Below, one piece after another: positions 1 through 7,482 of a stretch of 13,512 bases of DNA; positions within the stretch are counted from its first letter, which is position 1, and every line of letters starts with the position of its first letter. Below the pieces are notes generated by a model. The model was not told where the DNA came from and did no database searches. It saw only the letters and a list, made by a program, of their open reading frames with translations. The stretch comes from Bacteroidota bacterium (GTDB lineage Bacteria; Bacteroidota; Bacteroidia; Chitinophagales; Chitinophagaceae), in the NCBI GenBank assembly GCA_023409675.1, contig JAEYRC010000240.1, positions 1-13,512 of the forward strand, written 5' to 3'. A program made the position numbers and the translations under genes.

Positions 1-35
1 TGCATTAAACCATACGCCTTACTCAACATTCCGGT

Positions 36-854
36 ATGAACTTTCAAAACAAAAATGTACTGATCACCGGCGGAAGCCGGGGAATAGGAAAAGCTATCGC
101 GATGCGACTGGCTAAAGAAGGCGCGAATGTGGCGATTGTCGGTAAAACCACCGAGCCTCATCCTAAACTGGAAGGTACCATATTTACTGCTGCTGCCGAA
201 ATAGATCAGGGGTTGGGGAAGATACTACCGCTTCAGGGCGATATCCGGTACGAAGATCAGATTAACCAGTTTGTACAGGCCACAGCAGAAGCATTTGGTG
301 GTATTGATGTGTTGATCAATAATGCCAGCGCGATCAATTTATCATCTACCGAACAATTGGAGCCCAAACGTTACGACCTTATGCACGGCATTAATGTCCG
401 CGGCACCTTTTTCGTTTCCAGGGCCTGCATACCGTATTTAAAAAAATCTTCCAACGCGCATATCCTGAACCTCTCGCCTCCGCTGAATATGAAGCCGGAA
501 TGGTTTTCAAAACATCTGGGCTATACCATGAGTAAATACGGCATGAGCATGATCGTTCTTGGCCTGGCGGAAGAATTGAAACCTCATCGCATCGCGGTAA
601 ACGCGCTATGGCCAATGACGACCATAGCAACAGCAGCGGTTCAGAACCTGCTGGGAGGCGATTATCTGATTCAAAGAAGCAGAAAACCGAATATAGTCGC
701 GGATGCAGCCGCCCTGATCCTCAGCCGCGACGCATCGGAGTGCAGCGGTAATTTTTTTATTGATGAAGACGTGCTTAAAGAAGCGGGCATTACCGACTTC
801 AGCCATTATGCCGTTGATCCGGAACAAAAGCTGATGAAAGACCTGTTTCTATAA
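36..854 (+). CDS. SDR family oxidoreductase, HSDL2-like
   Basis: A 272-residue short-chain dehydrogenase/reductase, expected to be a soluble NAD(P)-dependent oxidoreductase acting on a carbonyl or hydroxyl group; the substrate is unknown. The Rossmann cofactor motif TGGSRGIG is at residues 11-18, and the NNAS motif at 95-98. The likely catalytic triad is S147, Y163 and K167 (YTMSK). The segments PHPKLEGTI, ACIPYLKKS, LSPPLN and YGMSMIVLG closely resemble the SDR domain of animal HSDL2 (hydroxysteroid dehydrogenase-like 2) and its bacterial relatives; this is recognition from memory, not a search. The C-terminal SCP2 lipid-binding domain of animal HSDL2 is absent, and the protein ends just after the SDR core, as expected for a bacterial form. 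The ATG at 36 places the glycine motif at the normal distance from the N-terminus, and no ribosome binding site is visible. The last 6 bp overlap the 3' end of convergent lysS. Confidence 0.93.
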   Translation: MNFQNKNVLITGGSRGIGKAIAMRLAKEGANVAIVGKTTEPHPKLEGTIFTAAAEIDQGLGKILPLQGDIRYEDQINQFVQATAEAFGGIDVLINNASAINLSSTEQLEPKRYDLMHGINVRGTFFVSRACIPYLKKSSNAHILNLSPPLNMKPEWFSKHLGYTMSKYGMSMIVLGLAEELKPHRIAVNALWPMTTIATAAVQNLLGGDYLIQRSRKPNIVADAAALILSRDASECSGNFFIDEDVLKEAGITDFSHYAVDPEQKLMKDLFL

Positions 855-2393
855 TTTCGGTTCTTCCTGCCCGGTAGTGCCCTCCTGATGTTCAGGACGC
901 ATTTGCGGGAACAAAAGCACATCCTGAATAGATGCCTGGTTGGTCATCAGCATGCAGAGTCTGTCGATACCAAAGCCGATGCCCGCGGTTGGTGGCATGC
1001 CGTATTCAAGCGCCCGCAGGAAATCATAATCGATGAACATGGCTTCATCATCACCGCGTTCCATTAGTCGAAGCTGTTCTTCAAAACGTTCACGCTGATC
1101 AAGAGGATCATTTAATTCGGTATAGGCATTCGCCATTTCTTTCCCGTTAATGATCAGTTCAAAGCGTTCGACCAAACCGGGTTTGGAACGGTGCTTCTTT
1201 GTGAGCGGGCTCATCTCAACCGGATAGTCAATAATGAAAGTAGGCTGTATGAAATGTTTTTCACATTTTTCACTGAACAGTTCGTCAATAAGCTTTCCTT
1301 TACCCATGCTCGGGTCAACAGGGATCTGCAGGTTGCGGCAGGTTTCGCGAAGTGCAGCTTCATCCATATCGCTGATATCTGTTCCGGTATATTCCTTTAT
1401 CGCATCAAACATCGTTATCCGCCGGTACGGCGCTTTAAATTCGATTTCCTTATCACCAACCTGCAACGTTGTTTTACCGGTCGTAGCTATCGCAACCGAT
1501 TCCAGTAATTGCTCAGTAGTTTCCATCATCCAGATGTAATCCTTATAGGCGGTATAGAATTCCAGAACGGTGAATTCAGGGTTGTGGGTCCGGTCCATGC
1601 CCTCATTCCGGAAATTCCGGCTGAATTCATACACCCAGTCGAACCCGCCCACGATCAGGCGCTTGAGGTATAATTCATTTGCGATACGCAGGTAAAGCGG
1701 CATATCGAGCGCATTATGGTGGGTAATAAACGGACGGGCTGCTGCGCCGCCGGGAATAGATTGCAGCACAGGCGTATCCACTTCAACCGCTCCGCGCGAA
1801 TTCAGGAAATCGCGAAAGGCATTGATCATCCGGCTCCGTTTTATAAAGATGTCCTTGACCTCCGGGTTGATGATCAGGTCGGCATAACGCTGACGGTATT
1901 TGAATTCAGGATCTGTGACCGCATCAAAAGTTTCCCCTTCCTTTTCTTTGACTACCGGCAGGGGCTTCAGGGCTTTCGACAACAGGGTCAGATTTTTAAC
2001 ATGTACAGATGTTTCACCGGTCTTAGTGGTGAAAACATACCCCGATATGCCCACCAGGTCGCCAATATCGATCAGGTGTTTCCAGACTTTATCATAGAGG
2101 GTTTTATCTTCATCCGGACAAATCTCATCGCGTTTCACATAGAGCTGAATGCGTCCGGCATTGTCCTGCAGCACCGCGAATGACGCTTTCCCCATGTCGC
2201 GGATGCTCATGATGCGGCCCGCCAGGCGTACCGCCTTGAAATCATCTTTATTCTCTTCGCCTTTATATTCGGCTTTAATGGATGCAGAAAAATGAGTTAC
2301 TTCATACAGCGGTGCGGGATAAGGGTCAATATTCAGCGCTTCTAATTCACTGAGTTTATTCCGTCTGATAAGCTCCTGTTCTGATAAATGCAT
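849..2393 (-). CDS. lysS: Lysyl-tRNA synthetase, class II
   Basis: A 514-residue cytosolic enzyme that charges tRNA-Lys with lysine using ATP. An N-terminal OB-fold anticodon-binding domain spans about residues 55-140 (RLAGRIMSIRDMGKASF at its start). The class II catalytic domain follows. Motif 1 lies around 185-210, ending EVDTPVL. Motif 2 is at 259-275, with FRNEGMDRTHNPEF at 261-274. Motif 3 is GIGFGIDRL at 471-479, with the ATP-binding Arg478. The ELNDP segment at 426-430 is typical of bacterial LysRS, and the length matches the family (E. coli about 505). The ATG at 2391-2393 is supported by a Bacteroidota -7 box 17 bp upstream. The stop is TAG, showing that amber codons terminate translation in this genome. 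It is convergent with the SDR gene and divergent from the DUF4197 gene. Nothing looks damaged. Confidence 0.98.
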   Translation of the reverse strand: MHLSEQELIRRNKLSELEALNIDPYPAPLYEVTHFSASIKAEYKGEENKDDFKAVRLAGRIMSIRDMGKASFAVLQDNAGRIQLYVKRDEICPDEDKTLYDKVWKHLIDIGDLVGISGYVFTTKTGETSVHVKNLTLLSKALKPLPVVKEKEGETFDAVTDPEFKYRQRYADLIINPEVKDIFIKRSRMINAFRDFLNSRGAVEVDTPVLQSIPGGAAARPFITHHNALDMPLYLRIANELYLKRLIVGGFDWVYEFSRNFRNEGMDRTHNPEFTVLEFYTAYKDYIWMMETTEQLLESVAIATTGKTTLQVGDKEIEFKAPYRRITMFDAIKEYTGTDISDMDEAALRETCRNLQIPVDPSMGKGKLIDELFSEKCEKHFIQPTFIIDYPVEMSPLTKKHRSKPGLVERFELIINGKEMANAYTELNDPLDQRERFEEQLRLMERGDDEAMFIDYDFLRALEYGMPPTAGIGFGIDRLCMLMTNQASIQDVLLFPQMRPEHQEGTTGQEEPKL

Positions 2394-2410
2394 GAAAAAA
2401 TTTTGAGGTG

Positions 2411-2418
2411 CAAAAATA
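2411..2418 (-). promoter_or_regulatory. Bacteroidota -7 promoter box for lysS
   Basis: On the minus strand this reads TATTTTTG, an exact match to the Bacteroidetes -7 consensus TAnnTTTG. It lies 17 bp upstream of the lysS ATG, so the leader would be about 10 nt. I see no clear TTG-type -33 element at the usual 17-23 bp spacing, so the call rests on the -7 box and its position. Confidence 0.6.
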
Positions 2419-2506
2419 GTTGATTTTGGGTGAGGAAAGAGGCGTTGAAGCGGAATTGCCCGTTTGGACCGGGAATTGCAATTATTTACGGATATAATTT
2501 TATGGT

Positions 2507-3211
2507 ATGATGAAGAAAATTCTATTGTCTGTCGGTTTGGTCGCTATGCTCGGCTCCTGCGAAACATTATCAAATCTTCCCACCGGTTTCGGCACCGTAA
2601 CGGAGGCGGAAGCCGGAGAAGGCGTACGCCAGGCTTTAGCGCAGGGCGTAACCACCGCGATCTTTGCCCTGAACCGTGAAGACGGTTTTTTTGGAAGCAA
2701 CGCCTATAAACTTTTCTTGCCGGAAGACGCACAGAAAATTGAACGCACACTGCGTAATATCGGGCTGGGCAGCCAGGTCGACCGGGCGGTGCTTCAGATC
2801 AACCGTGCCGCTGAAGATGCTGTAGGTTTTGCGAAACCGATATTTGTTGATGCCATTAAGGAGATGACCATTCAGGATGCCCTGGGTATTATCCGGGGTG
2901 GAAAGAATTCAGCCACCAATTATTTCAGGGAGAAAACCCGCACCAAACTGCTGGCAGCATTCTCCCCCTCGATAAAGAGCTCGCTCGATAAACTCAATGC
3001 TACCCGCTATTATACCGATATTGTTACCGCGTATAACCGGCTGCCTACGGTATCAAATAAGGTCGATCCCGACCTGACCAATTATGTAGTGAATAAAGCT
3101 ACCGATGCGCTGTTCGACCAGATCGCGCGCGAGGAGGAAAATATTCGTGAAAATCCCGTGGCGCGTACCACCGAAATCCTTAAAAAGGTTTTTGGCAGCC
3201 GGACTTTTTAA
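2507..3211 (+). CDS. DUF4197 domain-containing lipoprotein
   Basis: A 234-residue protein of the uncharacterised DUF4197 family. Residues 1-17 form a lipoprotein signal peptide: MMKK, a hydrophobic stretch, then lipobox LGSC with Cys18 as the lipidation site. The mature protein is therefore probably anchored in the inner or outer membrane facing the periplasm. From about residue 30 it is largely helical and charged. Family-like segments are GEGVRQALAQGVTTA near the start, YKLFLPEDAQKIE in the middle, and an aromatic TRYYTDIVTAYN segment followed by VDPDLTNYVV and TDALFDQIAREE near the end. The function is unknown. Tandem ATGs at 2507 and 2510 make the exact start uncertain by one codon. A possible weak promoter (TTG at 2476, TAATTTTA at 2495) is very close to the start. 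The gene is 41 bp upstream of the bPH_2 pair and could be partly co-transcribed with it. Confidence 0.9.
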   Translation: MMKKILLSVGLVAMLGSCETLSNLPTGFGTVTEAEAGEGVRQALAQGVTTAIFALNREDGFFGSNAYKLFLPEDAQKIERTLRNIGLGSQVDRAVLQINRAAEDAVGFAKPIFVDAIKEMTIQDALGIIRGGKNSATNYFREKTRTKLLAAFSPSIKSSLDKLNATRYYTDIVTAYNRLPTVSNKVDPDLTNYVVNKATDALFDQIAREEENIRENPVARTTEILKKVFGSRTF

Positions 3212-3220
3212 CTATTGGCA

Positions 3221-3248
3221 TTGAGGGATTAAAAATCCTGTATTTTTA
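3221..3248 (+). promoter_or_regulatory. Putative promoter of the bPH_2 gene pair
   Basis: TTG at 3221-3223, a 17-bp spacer and TATTTTTA at 3241-3248 resemble the Bacteroidetes TTG-N17-23-TAnnTTTG promoter, with one mismatch at the last base of the -7 box. The -7 box ends only 4 bp before the ATG at 3253, so a transcript from it would be leaderless or nearly so. The two genes could instead be read through from the DUF4197 gene. Confidence 0.4.
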
Positions 3249-3252
3249 GGCT

Positions 3253-3777
3253 ATGGATTTTTTAAACAGGCAGGTTCATGCGGTGCCTGATGCAGCGGAA
3301 ATCGAATTCATTCCTGTAGAGCGGGCATACCTGAAGGTGATGCGGCTTGAATGGTTGATTACCATGGTAGTTATTGGCCTGGCCATTGCCGCCTTGTTTT
3401 ATTTTCAACCCAGATTACAACAGCCACTTAGGATAACGGTCGGTATCAGTATCTGGGTGATGATAGCCCTTATCTGGTATTTATCCACTGAACCGCAATT
3501 TTCATCTAAAGCATATGCTTTACGGGAACACGACATCACCTACCGAAGCGGATGGATCATTAAAACGATCCGCACCTCACCCTTCAGCCGGATTCAGCAC
3601 AGCAATATCAGTTCGGGTCCATTGGAACGGAAATTCGGATTAGCGAGTCTTATTATTTATACCGCCGGATCGGGTGGTGCCGATACTAAAATTCCGGGAT
3701 TAAAAGAATCTGTAGCCCATGATATTAAAGATTGGCTGAATAAACGTGTATCTGATGAAGCAGGAACAGGCGAGTAG
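3253..3777 (+). CDS. PH (bPH_2) domain membrane protein, YdbS-like
   Basis: A 174-residue membrane protein of the bacterial pleckstrin-homology (bPH_2, DUF304) type. Two transmembrane helices are visible at about residues 33-52 and 60-78. A cytoplasmic bPH_2 domain follows at about 85-165, with the characteristic run YALREHDITYRSGWI, then RTSPFSRIQHSNISSGPLER, then FGLASLIIYTAG. Length and architecture match Bacillus subtilis YdbS. Its 3' end overlaps the start of the next gene, whose product is YdbT-like, so the two are very likely translationally coupled and may form a complex. In B. subtilis the ydbST pair belongs to the SigW envelope-stress regulon and has been linked to resistance against antimicrobial peptides; whether that role holds here is inference. 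The stop codon is TAG. Confidence 0.9.
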   Translation: MDFLNRQVHAVPDAAEIEFIPVERAYLKVMRLEWLITMVVIGLAIAALFYFQPRLQQPLRITVGISIWVMIALIWYLSTEPQFSSKAYALREHDITYRSGWIIKTIRTSPFSRIQHSNISSGPLERKFGLASLIIYTAGSGGADTKIPGLKESVAHDIKDWLNKRVSDEAGTGE

Positions 3778-5284
3778 CTGGTCGGTACCTCAACGGCAAC
3801 CCATATCCGGCTTGCTGGTAGCCATCTTTAAAGCGTTGCGGGTTATTCTGAAAGCGTTCTGGCCCCTGATCATCCTGATCCTGTTCCGGGAACAACAGAA
3901 GGGCCTGGATACCTATGAATTGTTGTTGCTGATAATCCCGCTTTTTATTATTCTCAAAGCGCTGGCTGATTTTTTTTACCTGCGCTTTTCCATCGCTGAC
4001 GGAAAGCTATTAATCAAAAAAGGGTTTATTCAAAAAAAGAACATCACCATTCCGTTGAACCGGATTCATGCGGTTGACCTCGAACAGCATGTATTGCACC
4101 GGCTGCTGAAAATTGCTGCTGTCAAGATCGATACTGCGGGTAGCGAAAAAACAGAGGCGGTGATCGATGCGCTGGAATGGGAAAAGGCCGCTCTTCTGAA
4201 GAACTTTCTGCTTTCTGCTGAGCGCGACGAAACTTCCGAAGCAGCTCCCGAACGGTTTGCATCAACCGAAAAAAATCTTATCCACCTGAGCCCGGGCGAT
4301 TTGCTCAAAATGGGTTTGTCCGCCAATCATATCCAGGCCATATTCATCGTATTTGCATTCGCGGTATCCGCTCTTCAAAACCTGGAAGAAATTTTTGGTC
4401 CGCAGGTAATAGAATATGTTGAGCAATCGCGTTCAACGATCGCTTTTACGTTCAATATTCTTACACTGATCGCGCTGGCAGTGTTACTCCTGTCTGTACT
4501 GGTATCCCTGGTTAAGACCTTCTTACAGTATGGCAATTTTTCGGTGGGTGAAACCCTCAAAGGCTTCCGCTTGGAATGGGGGCTGCTCAACACCCGCCAG
4601 AACCTGGTGCCTTTTGATAAGATCCAGTATTTATCCTGGTCGGCCAACTGGATCCGGCGGAAGATAAACCTGTATTACCTTGATCTGCATCAGGCTACCC
4701 GCGACAGCACACCGGGTAAACGTCGGGTGAAGATCCCGCTGCCTGATCCGTCAACTATAGAGCCTATCCTCAAACATTATCATGACGATATCCGCGAAGC
4801 GTTCGATTCGAACCATACAATGTATGCTGGTTATGCGTTGAGAAGAGTGTTGATCCATGGTATCCCGGTAGCGCTTGTGGCCTTTGCCATCGGGTATTTC
4901 TGGCTTGAAAACCTGGCCAGCCTGGCACTGCTGTATATACCTTATGATTTTATCAGCGCGGTCATCTACCGAAAAAACTTTAGGATCTATACAACCGAAA
5001 GTGCGGTACAACGGGTAAGTGGAGTTTGGGGAAGGCAGATAGCCCTCATCAGGTGGTATAAAATTCAGCAGGTTGAATTCAGGCAAACCATCTTTCAGCG
5101 CCGCCGCCAACTGGCGTCTGTAAGGCTGGTGACGGCAGGCGGAACTATACTGTTGCCCTACCTTAGCGCCGATCTTGCCTGGAAAATTTATAACTACGCG
5201 CTTTACCGGGTGGAAAGCAGAGGCTCCCGGCAACATACAACCGAAGAACAACAGGATGCAGGCAGTACTCCGGAAATTAGCTGA
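3755..5284 (+). CDS. PH (bPH_2) domain membrane protein, YdbT-like
   Basis: A polytopic membrane protein of 509 residues with three bPH_2 domains. Transmembrane pairs lie at about residues 27-45/52-75, 193-210/230-257 and 365-383/385-400. Each pair precedes a bPH_2 domain: about 77-150 (FSIADGKLLIKKGFIQKKN, then IPLNRIHAVDLEQ), about 258-330 (FDKIQYLSWSANWIRRK), and about 405-485 (FRIYTTESAVQRVSGVWGRQ, then WYKIQQVEFRQ). This triple arrangement is that of B. subtilis YdbT. I chose the ATG at 3755 (MKQEQASSW). An in-frame GTG at 3746 would add three residues. Either start overlaps the upstream YdbS-like gene (by 23 bp from the ATG), indicating coupled translation. The C-terminal tail after residue 485 is polar and probably disordered. 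The gene ends 22 bp from the convergent flavin-reductase gene, with no visible terminator. The biochemical role is unknown; an envelope-stress or lipid-related role is inference. Confidence 0.9.
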   Translation: MKQEQASSWSVPQRQPISGLLVAIFKALRVILKAFWPLIILILFREQQKGLDTYELLLLIIPLFIILKALADFFYLRFSIADGKLLIKKGFIQKKNITIPLNRIHAVDLEQHVLHRLLKIAAVKIDTAGSEKTEAVIDALEWEKAALLKNFLLSAERDETSEAAPERFASTEKNLIHLSPGDLLKMGLSANHIQAIFIVFAFAVSALQNLEEIFGPQVIEYVEQSRSTIAFTFNILTLIALAVLLLSVLVSLVKTFLQYGNFSVGETLKGFRLEWGLLNTRQNLVPFDKIQYLSWSANWIRRKINLYYLDLHQATRDSTPGKRRVKIPLPDPSTIEPILKHYHDDIREAFDSNHTMYAGYALRRVLIHGIPVALVAFAIGYFWLENLASLALLYIPYDFISAVIYRKNFRIYTTESAVQRVSGVWGRQIALIRWYKIQQVEFRQTIFQRRRQLASVRLVTAGGTILLPYLSADLAWKIYNYALYRVESRGSRQHTTEEQQDAGSTPEIS

Positions 5285-5306
5285 ACAATTTCCGCTGATC
5301 GTTACA

Positions 5307-6188
5307 TTATACCGTAGAAAGCAGGACCTGCCATGCCTCAGACACCTGATTGTTTTTCAGCAGTTCCGCGGCAAGCCGGTGCACTTCTTTTTCCATTTCA
5401 GCGGGACTATGAGCAAAGTACTGAACGATCCGGGTAAGCCGGGGTTCATCAAATGCGGGATCAAATTCAGGAAGTGCAGCAACATTGGCCAGTTGACCCA
5501 GGTGATTACCGGTAAGGATTTCACTGTTGCGGATAGAATCCGGAAGGGCATCCACCCCAATACCGATATTACGAAGTGGCTTTTCAACCCGAAACAGGTT
5601 GCTGCTGTTCACCGAACAATACCAGTCGCCCCCAAGACGCGCGATATGCTCAATGCGGGTTTGATCGATCATTCCCTGCTCGTCCAGTATTGATTCATCA
5701 ATATGCATGCGCAGCACTTCACAGATCACAAGGTTACCGGCGCCCGCCCCGGATCCCAGCGCTTTAACTTCGTTGACGCGACATTCCATCTTAATCCGGC
5801 TTTCCTGCACCATAGGTGGTCGGATGAGCGTAGCGGGTTCGGGATGAAGACCCGACTTGATAAATTCATTTACCCCTTTCGCGTATTCTGTGCTGGCCAG
5901 ACTCACCTGCTGCACCATCGCTAAATCAACAATGTTAATCACCACTTCAGGAACCTCCAGCACATTATCCAGGGTATGCTTGGTGGTATTATCACGTACC
6001 CGGCGGGCGGGCGAAAACACCACGATCGGAGGCGTTGAAGAAAACATGTTGAAGAAGCTGAATGGGCTTAGGTTTACATTTCCCGACGCGTCTACCGTAC
6101 TGGCAAAACATATGGGCCTGGGTGCTATGGCATATTGCAGGTAATTTTGCCGTATCGCCGGTTGAAGCGTATCAAGATCGATGATCAT
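5307..6188 (-). CDS. Flavin reductase family protein (FMN-binding split barrel)
   Basis: A 293-residue protein of the flavin-reductase-like / DIM6-NTAB family, which binds FMN in a split beta-barrel and reduces free flavin with NAD(P)H or acts as a related flavoenzyme. Family motifs are clear near the N-terminus: APRPICFAST at residues 22-31, which packs against FMN, and NLSPFSFFN at 39-47. These are followed by PPIVVFSP at 53-60 and the DNTTKHTLDN segment. The FMN domain covers roughly residues 10-205. The remaining 85-90 residues are a helical, charged extension that I do not recognise. It lies 27 bp downstream of the fumarylacetoacetase-like gene on the same strand, so the two are probably one transcript. 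The pairing suggests a part in aromatic-acid breakdown, but the substrate is not evident. Confidence 0.9.
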   Translation of the reverse strand: MIIDLDTLQPAIRQNYLQYAIAPRPICFASTVDASGNVNLSPFSFFNMFSSTPPIVVFSPARRVRDNTTKHTLDNVLEVPEVVINIVDLAMVQQVSLASTEYAKGVNEFIKSGLHPEPATLIRPPMVQESRIKMECRVNEVKALGSGAGAGNLVICEVLRMHIDESILDEQGMIDQTRIEHIARLGGDWYCSVNSSNLFRVEKPLRNIGIGVDALPDSIRNSEILTGNHLGQLANVAALPEFDPAFDEPRLTRIVQYFAHSPAEMEKEVHRLAAELLKNNQVSEAWQVLLSTV

Positions 6189-6215
6189 AACCTGGAGTTG
6201 ATCGGTGGTGGTAAA

Positions 6216-7226
6216 CTAAATATTCTTTTTAAGCTGAAGCAGGGAAAGATCTTCCTGCTCCCGTACGATTGTATTTTGTAAAATTCCAAGTCCGTCTATT
6301 TCCAGCTCAATGCGGTCACCTTCCTGCAGCCATGTTTCCTGAAAAGAAGCATCCTGGCGTTTGCCCGTGCCATTCAGTTCAAGAAAACACCCGGTACCTA
6401 CAGTGCCGCTGCCGATTATATCACCAGGATGTAAAGTGACACCGTAGGAGGCCCGTTCAATTAATTCCGCGAAAGTCCAGTCCATATCACCAAGGTTGCC
6501 CAGGCTGACTTCCTTATCATTCACACGGCAGCGCATGGTTAGGTTCCAGGCTTTACCGGTATGGCCGGGTTTAGGTTCAGTTTCGAGGTGGCGGAGTTCA
6601 TCGGGCGTAACCAGCCAGGGTCCGGTGGCGGTAGCAAAATCCTTTCCTTTTGCCGGACCAAGATTCAGGAGCATTTCTTCGAGCTGCAGCCGGCGGGCGC
6701 TGAAATCATTCATGATCATTAAGCCGCCGATATAGTCATCAGCCTGCTCCGCCCGTATGTTTCGTCCCTGGCGGCTGATCACCACAGCGGCTTCCAGTTC
6801 AAAATCCAGTTTTTCAAAATGATCGGGCATACAGTACACGTTACCCGGTCCCTGGATGCTGAGGTGATTGGTAAAATAAAATACAGGATATTGATCGAAC
6901 TGCGGAATCATTTCCGCATTACGGTTCTGACGGGCGGTAGCCACGTGCTGGCGGAACGCGTAGCCGTCTCTGCACGAAGGCGGAAAAGGTACCGGAGCCA
7001 GCAACTGAAGCTGTTCAACCGGAATACCACGTTCACCGGGCACCCTGCCTTCCCTCACCATCAGCTCACCAGCTGCGGCCATAGGAAAATATGAATCCCA
7101 ATAATGCAGAAACATGCTCATATTATGGGGCAGTTCAGGATGCAGGTGTTCCATCTGGTACACCATACCATCTACCAGTATTCCCAACTGCTCTGATTCA
7201 TCGTGAATAAAACTGACAAGTTTCAT
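6216..7226 (-). CDS. Fumarylacetoacetate hydrolase family protein
   Basis: A 336-residue FAH-superfamily hydrolase, cytosolic, expected to cleave a carbon-carbon bond in a 1,3-diketo acid using a divalent metal. Key residues of true fumarylacetoacetase can be aligned by eye. Asp87 precedes the RQH motif by the same distance as metal ligand Asp126 in mouse FAH. His94 (FRQHVATAR) matches catalytic His133. Glu143 and Glu145 (DFELEAAVV) and Asp174 (NDFSAR) match the remaining metal ligands. K195 lies in AKGKDFATATGPW, and GSGTVGTG at 272-279 matches the substrate-side TISG-type loop. The final step of tyrosine/homogentisate degradation is therefore plausible. The enzymes before it (4-hydroxyphenylpyruvate dioxygenase, homogentisate dioxygenase) are not in this window, so a different diketo-acid substrate is possible. 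It is first in a two-gene unit with the flavin reductase gene and is divergent from the fatty-acid hydroxylase gene. Confidence 0.93.
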   Translation of the reverse strand: MKLVSFIHDESEQLGILVDGMVYQMEHLHPELPHNMSMFLHYWDSYFPMAAAGELMVREGRVPGERGIPVEQLQLLAPVPFPPSCRDGYAFRQHVATARQNRNAEMIPQFDQYPVFYFTNHLSIQGPGNVYCMPDHFEKLDFELEAAVVISRQGRNIRAEQADDYIGGLMIMNDFSARRLQLEEMLLNLGPAKGKDFATATGPWLVTPDELRHLETEPKPGHTGKAWNLTMRCRVNDKEVSLGNLGDMDWTFAELIERASYGVTLHPGDIIGSGTVGTGCFLELNGTGKRQDASFQETWLQEGDRIELEIDGLGILQNTIVREQEDLSLLQLKKNI

Positions 7227-7253
7227 AATTGTAATGGCTTTGTATTAATGCGA

Positions 7254-7261
7254 TAAAGATA
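7254..7261 (-). promoter_or_regulatory. Possible -7 box for the FAH/flavin reductase operon
   Basis: On the minus strand this reads TATCTTTA, one mismatch from TAnnTTTG, 27 bp upstream of the ATG at 7226. It overlaps a short inverted repeat, AGATA-gtt-TATCT (7257-7269), which could be an operator. No good -33 element is seen at the right distance, so this is weak. Confidence 0.33.
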
Positions 7262-7295
7262 GTTTATCTGTCTTCAACTACAGAAAGGTATCAAC

Positions 7296-7307
7296 ATACC
7301 CGGGTAT
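7296..7307. repeat. 12-bp perfect palindrome ATACCCGGGTAT
   Basis: A perfect 12-bp inverted repeat in the gap between the divergent FAH-like and fatty-acid hydroxylase genes. It lies about 70 bp upstream of the FAH-like start and just behind its possible promoter. The position suits an operator or activator site, but no regulator gene is nearby and the call is only structural. Confidence 0.35.
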
Positions 7308-7385
7308 AATGCCATGCATCGGGCGCTTATAAATTGTGTTAGTGGGTAACGGCCAGGTGCATGGGTCGATTCTGGAACAAGACTT

Positions 7386-7408
7386 GCGGTTAACCGCTAT
7401 TTTAACCG
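7386..7408. repeat. 12-bp palindrome GCGGTTAACCGC plus repeated TTAACCG
   Basis: GCGGTTAACCGC (7386-7397) is a perfect palindrome. Its right half, TTAACCG (7390-7396), recurs at 7402-7408 with a 12-bp period. Two related GTTTAAC words follow at about 7418 and 7447, closer to the hydroxylase promoter. This could be a cluster of half-sites for a regulator of the hydroxylase gene. No protein partner can be named. Confidence 0.35.
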
Positions 7409-7466
7409 TTTGAATAAGTTTAACAGGTTTTAATTCGGTGGCGCCCGTTTAACAACATGAACTTCG

Positions 7467-7474
7467 TATTTTTG
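7467..7474 (+). promoter_or_regulatory. Bacteroidota -7 promoter box for the fatty-acid hydroxylase gene
   Basis: TATTTTTG matches TAnnTTTG exactly and ends 8 bp before the ATG at 7483, implying a very short leader. No convincing -33 element is seen; GTTTAAC at about 7447 is the nearest T-rich candidate. Confidence 0.55.
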
Positions 7475-7482
7475 CCATAACT

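Noticed and set aside
1191..2183. Plus-strand reading frames of 101-155 codons opposite lysS
   Set aside because: They are antisense shadows of a well conserved synthetase, with compositions unlike real proteins.
3226..3238. GGATT-aaa-AATCC inverted repeat after the DUF4197 gene, as a terminator
   Set aside because: The arms are only 5 bp and AT-rich, with no proper T-run, and the site overlaps a better promoter candidate for the next gene.
4751..5251. A 166-codon minus-strand frame opposite the YdbT-like gene
   Set aside because: It is antisense to a gene with clear domain and membrane topology, with no homology signal.
5175..5693. A 172-codon plus-strand frame spanning the YdbT-like end and the flavin reductase gene
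   Set aside because: It overlaps two clear genes in the wrong frame or strand and has no recognisable domain.
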